From contig CALELM010000082.1 of assembly GCA_937902665.1 (NCBI GenBank), forward strand, positions 1-8,320: a stretch of 8,320 nt of DNA. Reading direction: 5' to 3'. Made by a program: the position numbers and the translations under genes. The notes beneath the pieces are model-generated. The model was not told where the DNA came from. It made no database searches and was given only the letters and a program-made list of their open reading frames with translations. Position 1 is the first letter of the stretch; each line of letters begins with the position of its first letter. Below are positions 1-3,830 of this stretch, in pieces. This DNA comes from an uncultured Selenomonadaceae bacterium (GTDB lineage: Bacteria > Bacillota > Negativicutes > Selenomonadales > Selenomonadaceae).

Positions 1-1
1 A

Positions 2-748
2 TCTGCCAAAAACTACGGATTAAATAATATTAATGTGCTTGTTTTTGATAAAGATAAATTAAAGTTTATTTCTTCTACAGAGCATTCAATTATGGTAGGA
101 GATGGTATTAACGATGCTCCTGCTTTGGAAAAAGCAGATGTTGGAATTGCAATTGGTGCTGGTACAGATATTGCCTTGGAAAGTGCTGACACGGTGCTGG
201 TAGGCAATAATCTGCAGCAGGTAGTGGATACGATCAATCTCAGTAGGGCGGTATTAAAGAATATTAAGGAAAATCTCTTTTGGGCGTTTTTCTATAATAT
301 TATCTGTATTCCTCTTGCAGCAGGTGTATTTTATAATGCCTTGGGCATCAAGCTGTCACCGATGATTGGCGCAGCGGCCATGAGTATGAGCAGCGTTTGT
401 GTAGTTTTGAATGCCTTGCGTCTGAAAGGCTTCGATTTTTCTGTACAGGACTCTGGTGGGATAAAGGAAGCTGAGCTTCTTGCTACAGAAAAGCAAATAA
501 ATATTATTGAGCATGCTGCATCAGCAGCAAGAAAGGATGGTCAAAACATGACTAAGGAATTAAAGATTGAGGGCATGATGTGCCAGCATTGTCAGAAGCA
601 TGTCCATGAAGCTTTGAGCAAAATGGAGGGGGTAACTGAGGTGGTGGTAGATTTAGCAGGCAAGAAAGCAATTGTTACCTGCGAGACAGATATTCCGCGG
701 GAAAGATTCAAGGCCGTTATTACAGAGGCTGGCTACGAGCTGTTGTAA
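2..748 (+). CDS. copA: Copper-translocating P-type ATPase, C-terminal part with fused HMA domain (5' end outside window)
   Basis: This is the last 248 residues of a P1B-type ATPase that exports Cu(I) across the cytoplasmic membrane. The frame is open to the left edge, so the start lies outside the window. Visible are the hinge motif MVGDGINDAPAL (from base 92), then two membrane segments carrying the Cu(I) signatures YN (in FFYNIICIP) and MxxSS (in MSMSS). After a roughly 40-residue linker comes a complete heavy-metal-associated domain from base 548, with the copper-binding GMMCQHC motif (Cys codons at 581 and 590). CopA proteins usually carry HMA domains at the N-terminus, so the C-terminal position is notable. 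The internal ATG at 548 has AAAGGA 10 nt upstream and could also yield a free 66-residue CopZ-like chaperone. The first 60 bases are very AT-rich and the usual LPEDK-like stretch reads FDKDK. The family is certain; Cu(I) specificity is very likely. Confidence 0.93.
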   Translation, partial: SAKNYGLNNINVLVFDKDKLKFISSTEHSIMVGDGINDAPALEKADVGIAIGAGTDIALESADTVLVGNNLQQVVDTINLSRAVLKNIKENLFWAFFYNIICIPLAAGVFYNALGIKLSPMIGAAAMSMSSVCVVLNALRLKGFDFSVQDSGGIKEAELLATEKQINIIEHAASAARKDGQNMTKELKIEGMMCQHCQKHVHEALSKMEGVTEVVVDLAGKKAIVTCETDIPRERFKAVITEAGYELL

Positions 749-774
749 GATTAGAAGGTGCAGTTGTAATAGGC

Positions 775-808
775 AGGGCTTCTCGGATTTGAGAGGCCCT
801 ATTTTGTT
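775..808 (+). terminator. Rho-independent terminator after the copper ATPase
   Basis: A 10-bp stem (AGGGCTTCTC with GAGAGGCCCT, one G·U pair) closes a GGATTT loop and is followed by ATTTTGTT. It lies 26 nt after the ATPase stop codon and separates that gene from the tRNA operon. Confidence 0.85.
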
Positions 809-845
809 GCTGGGAAAAATAAAATGAACTTTTTCAAAAAAAGTG

Positions 846-874
846 TTGACAAGTATACTCAAAAGCAGTATCAT
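846..874 (+). promoter_or_regulatory. Consensus sigma-70/SigA promoter of the tRNA operon
   Basis: A perfect -35 box TTGACA (846-851), a 17-nt spacer and a -10 box TATCAT (869-874) lie about 48 nt before the first tRNA. The near-consensus sequence fits a highly expressed stable-RNA operon. Transcription should begin near base 881. Confidence 0.85.
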
Positions 875-877
875 AGT

Positions 878-910
878 TTTTGTCAGTCGGCGCAAGCGTG
901 ACAGACAAAA
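878..910 (+). promoter_or_regulatory. Dyad in the 5' leader of the tRNA operon
   Basis: TTTTGTC (878-884) and GACAAAA (904-910) are perfect inverted repeats. They enclose a second pair, GTC (886-888) with GAC (900-902), and a centre that can form GC-GCAA-GC, a GNRA-type tetraloop. The likely start site falls inside the left arm, so the transcript would begin with this hairpin, upstream of the mature tRNA-Gly. It could be a processing signal or an operator; the sequence does not decide. Confidence 0.45.
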
Positions 911-921
911 CAAAATAACAT

Positions 922-997
922 GCGGAAATAGCTCAGTTGGTAGAGCATCACCTTGCCAAGGTGGGGGTCGCGAGTTCGAGTCTCGTTTTCCGCTCCA
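922..997 (+). tRNA. tRNA-Gly (anticodon GCC)
   Basis: This is a complete 76-nt cloverleaf with encoded CCA. The acceptor GCGGAAA pairs with TTTCCGC (987-993). The D arm is GCTC/GAGC. The anticodon stem TCACC/GGTGG holds the loop TTGCCAA, with GCC at 955-957. The T arm has the TTCGAGT loop. The discriminator base is T994 and CCA occupies 995-997. It is first in a two-tRNA operon, 4 nt before tRNA-Cys. Confidence 0.97.
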
Positions 998-1001
998 TAT
1001 C

Positions 1002-1075
1002 GGCGACATAGCCAAGTGGTAAGGCCGAGGTCTGCAAAACCTTTATCCCCAGTTCGACTCTGGGTGTCGCCTCCA
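1002..1075 (+). tRNA. tRNA-Cys (anticodon GCA)
   Basis: This is a complete 74-nt cloverleaf with encoded CCA. The acceptor GGCGACA pairs with TGTCGCC (1065-1071). The anticodon loop CTGCAAA places GCA at 1034-1036. The T loop is TTCGACT. The discriminator is T1072, and CCA is at 1073-1075. It is co-transcribed with the preceding tRNA-Gly. Confidence 0.97.
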
Positions 1076-1088
1076 AATATGATTTTAC

Positions 1089-1121
1089 AGCCTGGAATGA
1101 TTTTCTGGGCTTTATTTTTTT
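1089..1121 (+). terminator. Rho-independent terminator of the tRNA operon
   Basis: AGCCTGGAA (1089-1097) pairs with TTCTGGGCT (1103-1111) through a 9-bp stem with two G·U pairs. The loop is TGATT and the tail is TTATTTTTTT. It lies 13 nt after the CCA end of tRNA-Cys. Confidence 0.82.
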
Positions 1122-1166
1122 AGCTTAAGGCAAGAGAATGATGAGATGTTTGAGGAGGAGAGCTTT

Positions 1167-1547
1167 ATGAAGATAGCAGTTACCTATGAAAACGGGAATG
1201 TATTTCAGCATTTTGGGCATACGGAGAATTTCAAGCTTTATGATGTTGAGGACAATCAGGTAAAGGAATCCCGTGTATTCAGCACGAATGGAATAGGTCA
1301 TGGAGCCTTGGCGATTCTTTTGGGAGAACAGCAGGTTGATGTATTGATCTGCGGAGGAATTGGCGGCGGTGCGCAGCAGGCACTGAAAGATGCCGGGATT
1401 AAGCTGTATGGCGGTGTTTTCGGCAGTGCAGATGCGGCGGTAGAGGCATTTTTGAAGGGAGAGCTTTCCTACAATCCTAACGTGATGTGCAATCATCATG
1501 GAGCAGGCCACTCCTGTGCGGGGCATGTTTGCCATCATGAAGGATAA
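1167..1547 (+). CDS. NifB/NifX-type dinitrogenase iron-molybdenum cofactor biosynthesis family protein
   Basis: This 126-residue single-domain protein belongs to the NifX/NafY/MTH1175-like family, small cytoplasmic proteins with an RNase-H-like fold that bind Fe-S or Fe-Mo cluster precursors. It begins MKIAVTYENGNVFQHFGHTE, the usual family opening with a conserved FGH. The core ICGGIGGGAQQAL (about residues 61-73) is the glycine-rich family signature. The C-terminus (residues 108-124) is rich in metal ligands: Cys108, 117 and 122, and His110, 111, 115, 120, 123 and 124. The start is the ATG at 1167, with GAGGAGG 8 nt upstream. No nif genes are visible, so a role in nitrogen fixation is not implied. 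Orphan members are common in anaerobes and their function is generally unknown. It looks monocistronic. Confidence 0.9.
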   Translation: MKIAVTYENGNVFQHFGHTENFKLYDVEDNQVKESRVFSTNGIGHGALAILLGEQQVDVLICGGIGGGAQQALKDAGIKLYGGVFGSADAAVEAFLKGELSYNPNVMCNHHGAGHSCAGHVCHHEG

Positions 1548-1640
1548 GCCATATGCTTGATTCTGCGAAAGTTCTTCATCAGCACGTCCTTAAAAATGTG
1601 AATTTTTTCAGATAATTTTATGGGAAAAGGCGTTACAATG

Positions 1641-1649
1641 TGGTATGAT
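1641..1649 (+). promoter_or_regulatory. Candidate extended -10 promoter for ireB-ruvX-DUF1292
   Basis: TG-G-TATGAT (TG at 1641-1642, hexamer 1644-1649) is an extended -10 element 38 nt before the ireB start. No good -35 box is found 16-18 nt upstream, as expected for extended -10 promoters. An overlapping alternative -10 is TACAAT at 1634-1639. The preceding 90 bases hold no gene and no clear terminator. Confidence 0.4.
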
Positions 1650-1686
1650 GTAGTTTGAGATATGATTTTGCTTGGAGGTAAATTGG

Positions 1687-1938
1687 ATGGTCAGTGACGA
1701 AACGATGATGTTCCGTTTTGGAGCAGACGAGAACAAGGCAAGGACTACAATCTGCAATGTGTGCAAGGCAATGGAGGAAAAGGGGTACAATCCCATCAAT
1801 CAGTTGGTGGGTTACTTGATTTCCGGAGATCCTGCGTATGTGACGAGCCATAATGATGCACGCAATCAGATTCGTGCATTGGAACGTGACGAGCTGCTGG
1901 AGGAATTGGTGCGCGCTTACTTGGAGAATATTTCATGA
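1687..1938 (+). CDS. ireB: IreB family regulatory phosphoprotein (DUF965; B. subtilis YrzL family)
   Basis: This 83-residue cytoplasmic protein has close family landmarks: GYNPINQLVGYLISGDPAYV (residues 33-52), then ARNQIR (58-63) and ERDELLEELVR (66-76). In Enterococcus faecalis, IreB is phosphorylated by the Ser/Thr kinase IreK on N-terminal threonines and influences cephalosporin resistance. Here the N-terminus reads MVSDETMMFRFG. One candidate phosphosite, Thr6, is kept, while a Ser (Ser3) stands roughly where the other threonine would be. The start is the ATG at 1687, with GGAGG 8 nt upstream. The stop overlaps the ruvX start (ATGA), so the two are translationally coupled. In many Firmicutes alaS precedes this gene; here the NifX-like gene does. 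No kinase is visible in this window. Confidence 0.95.
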   Translation: MVSDETMMFRFGADENKARTTICNVCKAMEEKGYNPINQLVGYLISGDPAYVTSHNDARNQIRALERDELLEELVRAYLENIS

Positions 1939-2363
1939 AGCGGTATTTGTCGCTTGATGTAGGGGATGCGACGGTTGGGATTGCAGTGAGCGATCTCTTG
2001 GGAATGACGGCACAGGGAGTGGAAACGATTCGCCGAAGCTCCTTGGCGAATGATTTGGCAAGGCTCAAGGAATTGATGGATCAGTATGAGACAAAATCCT
2101 TGGTTCTCGGTCTTCCCAAGAATATGAACGGCACACAGGGGGAACGCTGCGAAGTAGTTCGCAATTTTGCGGAGGAAATAAGAAAGATGGTTCCTGATGT
2201 GGAGATTGTGTTCTGGGATGAGCGGCTTTCTACCGTGGCGGCAACAAGGTCTTTGCTAGAAGCTGATGTCAGCCGAAGGAAACGCCGCAAGGTGATTGAC
2301 AAGATGGCGGCAGTTTTTATATTGCAGGGGTTTTTGGACAAGCTTTCCCATGAGAAGGCTTGA
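1935..2363 (+). CDS. ruvX: Holliday junction resolvase-like protein RuvX/YqgF
   Basis: This 142-residue protein has the RNase-H-like fold of the YqgF family, assigned roles in Holliday-junction resolution and, in Escherichia coli, 16S rRNA 5' processing. Catalytic-type landmarks are in place: LDVGDATVGIAVSD with Asp8 and Asp11, VLGLPKNMNGTQG (57-69), FWDERLST (93-100, with Asp95/Glu96) and the basic KRRKVIDKMAA (116-126, with Asp122). Length is normal for the family. The ATG overlaps the ireB stop by 4 nt, so coupling replaces a separate strong ribosome site. It is the middle gene of the ireB-ruvX-DUF1292 operon, equivalent to yrzL-yrrK-yrzB of Bacillus subtilis. It is probably essential or nearly so, as in other bacteria. 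Confidence 0.96.
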   Translation: MKRYLSLDVGDATVGIAVSDLLGMTAQGVETIRRSSLANDLARLKELMDQYETKSLVLGLPKNMNGTQGERCEVVRNFAEEIRKMVPDVEIVFWDERLSTVAATRSLLEADVSRRKRRKVIDKMAAVFILQGFLDKLSHEKA

Positions 2364-2387
2364 TAAATTTTAGGAGAGGTGATTTTT

Positions 2388-2729
2388 ATGTCGAAGAAAG
2401 AAAAAGATATGATGGACGAGGAAAATGATGCAATTGTTGTAGAATTTTTGGATGATGAGGGAAATACATATCTTTATGAGCAGGAAATGATTATTCCGGT
2501 CAATGGGGAGAAGTTTGCCCTTTTGGTCGGTATTCATGACGAAGACGAGGAGCATGATCATGCTTGCGGCTGCGGATGCGGTTGCGAGGATGGAGATGAG
2601 GATGTTATGATTGCAAAAATTGTCTTGGGTGAAGACGGTGAGGACGAATATATTGAGCCAACCGATGAAGAGTTTGAGGCTGTGCAGGAAGCATACAATA
2701 AGTTGGTCGATGAGGAAGAAAATTCTTAA
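2388..2729 (+). CDS. DUF1292 domain protein with CGCGCGC metal-type motif
   Basis: This 113-residue, highly acidic protein belongs to the DUF1292 (YrzB-type) family of unknown function. The domain spans about residues 15-105, with characteristic opening strands IVVEFLDDEGNTYLYEQE and a closing EPTDEEFEAVQEAYNKL. In the middle it has a run HDHACGCGCGC: His56, His58 and Cys60, 62, 64 and 66, framed by Asp/Glu. That arrangement could bind a thiophilic metal; the binding is inference. The start is the ATG at 2388, because GGAGAGG lies 8 nt upstream; a GTG 9 nt earlier sits inside that site. It follows ruvX by 24 nt and is the third gene of the conserved operon. No U-tract terminator follows it directly. 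Confidence 0.93.
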   Translation: MSKKEKDMMDEENDAIVVEFLDDEGNTYLYEQEMIIPVNGEKFALLVGIHDEDEEHDHACGCGCGCEDGDEDVMIAKIVLGEDGEDEYIEPTDEEFEAVQEAYNKLVDEEENS

Positions 2730-2746
2730 GATGTCACATGAAGCGG

Positions 2747-2774
2747 CTTCCCAAGGCTTAAAGCCCAAGGGGAG
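2747..2774 (+). other. Nested hairpin without U-tract in the DUF1292–DUF4160 gap
   Basis: CTTCCC (2747-2752) pairs with GGGGAG (2769-2774, one G·U), and inside it GGC (2755-2757) pairs with GCC (2763-2765). An overlapping alternative pairs GCCCAA (2763-2768) with TTGGGC (2781-2786). No T-run follows, so this is not a standard terminator. It may attenuate or stabilise the transcript, or have no function. Confidence 0.3.
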
Positions 2775-2808
2775 TCTGCGTTGGGCATTATGAAGGATGG
2801 GTGGTATA

Positions 2809-3069
2809 GTGCCTGAGATATGCTTGTTTTTCGGAATAAGAATTACTATGTATTGGAATGATCACATGCCACCACATTTTCATGCAGAATATGGAGAATA
2901 TAAGGCTTTGGTTTCTATCAGAGACGGTGCAGTCATAAAAGGTTCATTGCCTAACAGGCAGTTGAGGTATGTACTTGCATGGGCAGTGATGCATGAAGAT
3001 GAATTGATGCAAAATTGGGAACTGGGAAAAGACAAGAAAGCGTTTATCCAAATTGCCCCGCTCAGATGA
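2809..3069 (+). CDS. DUF4160 domain protein
   Basis: This 86-residue protein matches the DUF4160 family of small proteins of unknown function. Hallmarks are the opening MPEICLFFGIRITMYWNDHMPPHFHAEYGEY in which the W/F-NDH-PPHFHAEYG block (residues 16-29) defines the family, and the later LAWAVMHEDELMQNW (57-70). I chose the GTG at 2809 because family members begin MPEI/MPxI and AAGGA lies 11 nt upstream. An ATG at 2797 in the same frame would add MGGI but has no ribosome site at a proper distance. It precedes the DUF2442 gene by 10 nt, a pairing repeatedly seen in bacteria. The pair resembles an accessory cassette and has been suspected of toxin-antitoxin-like behaviour; nothing here proves that. 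The conserved histidines suggest metal or nucleotide binding, but this is only a guess. Confidence 0.88.
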   Translation: MPEICLFFGIRITMYWNDHMPPHFHAEYGEYKALVSIRDGAVIKGSLPNRQLRYVLAWAVMHEDELMQNWELGKDKKAFIQIAPLR

Positions 3070-3079
3070 GGTGACGATC

Positions 3080-3382
3080 ATGTTGGATTATAAAGATATC
3101 ATGCCGGAAGTGGTACAGGTAATTCCAGATGACAGCTTCGGTATATTTGCGTATTTCAATGATGGTTCAGTCCGTTATAAAAATTTGCGGGAGTATATTG
3201 ATCAGGGGGGCGTTTTTGCTCAATTAGCTGATATAAATATTTTTAAAAATACAATTACAGTAATGAACGGAACGGCATCTTGGGATGTAGAAGGAAAATG
3301 GGATGAAAAGGCGGTTCTTGATATTGATCCTGTTGAATTGTATGAAACATCAGCTGTTGTGCGATGCCCTATGGAAAAATAG
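3080..3382 (+). CDS. DUF2442 domain protein
   Basis: This 100-residue protein has the DUF2442 pattern: an opening VVQVIPDDSFGIFAYFNDGSVRYKNLREYI (from residue 11), with the FxDG and YxLRxY-like landmarks, and a later TASWDVEGKWDEKAVLDIDPVELYE (65-89) matching the family's W-x(n)-DI(C/D)P-xxLYE ending. The start is the ATG at 3080, with GAGGTGA 5 nt upstream. It begins 10 nt after the DUF4160 stop and is certainly co-transcribed. DUF2442 proteins are often the second gene of DUF4160 pairs; their role is unknown. The cassette ends at the terminator at 3396-3433. The frame reopens after the TAG stop for about 56 codons, which I regard as chance. Confidence 0.88.
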   Translation: MLDYKDIMPEVVQVIPDDSFGIFAYFNDGSVRYKNLREYIDQGGVFAQLADINIFKNTITVMNGTASWDVEGKWDEKAVLDIDPVELYETSAVVRCPMEK

Positions 3383-3395
3383 GAATGTAATCATG

Positions 3396-3433
3396 AGTCA
3401 TTAGTCAAAATTTTATTGGCTGATGACTTTTTT
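3396..3433 (+). terminator. Strong Rho-independent terminator after the DUF4160/DUF2442 pair
   Basis: GTCATTAGTCAA (3397-3408) and TTGGCTGATGAC (3416-3427) form a 12-bp stem with two G·U pairs. An outer A-T pair, a 7-nt loop and a TTTTTT run complete it. It starts 14 nt after the DUF2442 stop. Confidence 0.88.
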
Positions 3434-3554
3434 GTGAATGGATATTTTTGCAGGAATAAGAGCAAGGTAGCTCAAAGAGGTATTTTAATCAGCGAGTCGC
3501 CCCAGATGTGCTTTTTGTTCAATTCATTATTGCAAATTGTGATTCTGGATTAGT

Positions 3555-3646
3555 ATAACGAAGCTAAGATGTCCCCTTCTTCAACAGCTTGCTGTAAGTG
3601 GGGGAACTAAATTTTAACAAGCGATGAGCATATCTCCCGCTTCGTT
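3555..3646 (+). repeat. Structured interspersed repeat, copy 1
   Basis: Bases 3555-3622 match 8252-8320 at all but about three positions (one single-base insertion and two substitutions). Copy 1 is bounded by a perfect 8-bp inverted repeat, AACGAAGC (3557-3564) and GCTTCGTT (3639-3646). Inside, CCCC (3573-3576) can pair with GGGG (3600-3603), around a hairpin ACAG-CTTG-CTGT (3584-3595). The architecture is compatible with a MITE-like element, the end of an IS200/IS605-type element, or a structured RNA. The minus strand of both copies could encode FPHLQQAVEEGDI, so a coding remnant is also possible. Confidence 0.75.
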
Positions 3647-3698
3647 GAAACGCAAATTGGAGGGAAAATGCTTATGGCATTTTCTTGAACAATGGCGT

Positions 3699-3704
3699 TA
3701 TAAT
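3699..3704 (+). promoter_or_regulatory. Candidate -10 box for the FIST-GGDEF gene
   Basis: A perfect TATAAT lies 126 nt before the ATG. No clear -35 box is found at 16-18 nt, so promoter strength or sigma factor is unknown. The context GGCGTTATAAT resembles GGCGTTACAAT at 1629-1639 before ireB. Confidence 0.4.
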
Positions 3705-3756
3705 ATTATTCATAAATATTCCAGAATGTATACAGGAAAAGCGTTGCAGCTTTATG

Positions 3757-3778
3757 AGCAGTGATATAGCAGTGATAT
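3757..3778 (+). repeat. 11-bp perfect tandem duplication
   Basis: AGCAGTGATAT occurs twice back to back (3757-3767, 3768-3778) in the untranslated leader of the FIST-GGDEF gene. It may be a slippage product or a double protein-binding site. Confidence 0.8.
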
Positions 3779-3830
3779 ATTGGAAAACTGCCAGAGAGGA
3801 ACAGTTGACCGATGGGGAGGGTACTTGCAG

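Larger units (their letters stand above)
3434..3830 (+). other. Non-coding stretch of about 400 bases before the FIST-GGDEF gene
   Basis: No convincing gene is present. From left to right it holds an AT-rich segment with a possible promoter (TTGCAA 3530-3535, 18-nt spacer, TATAAC 3554-3559) and the structured repeat (3555-3646). Next come a perfect 8-bp hairpin GAAAATGC/GCATTTTC (3664-3684, extended by two G·U pairs), a TATAAT box (3699-3704) and an 11-bp tandem duplication (3757-3778). The ribosome site GGGGAGG is at 3814-3820. The long leader suggests post-transcriptional control, but no known riboswitch class was recognised. Confidence 0.55.

Noticed and set aside
653..1015. A minus-strand open frame over the tRNA region.
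   Set aside because: It covers the tRNA-Gly gene, the promoter and a terminator and has no ribosome site or family match.
3383..3553. The DUF2442 frame stays open for about 56 codons after its TAG stop.
   Set aside because: DUF2442 proteins are normally about this length, the extension crosses a strong terminator hairpin, and its sequence shows no family pattern.
3557..3646. Repeat copy 1 as a c-di-GMP (GEMM) riboswitch before the cyclase gene.
   Set aside because: None of the conserved GEMM sequence blocks is present, and a second copy lies behind an unrelated gene.
3555..3646. The two repeat copies as part of a CRISPR array.
   Set aside because: They are 4.7 kb apart, longer than CRISPR repeats, and have no regular spacers or cas genes.
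3664..3684. The 8-bp hairpin GAAAATGC/GCATTTTC as a terminator.
   Set aside because: No T-run follows on either strand, and a TATAAT box lies just downstream on the plus strand.
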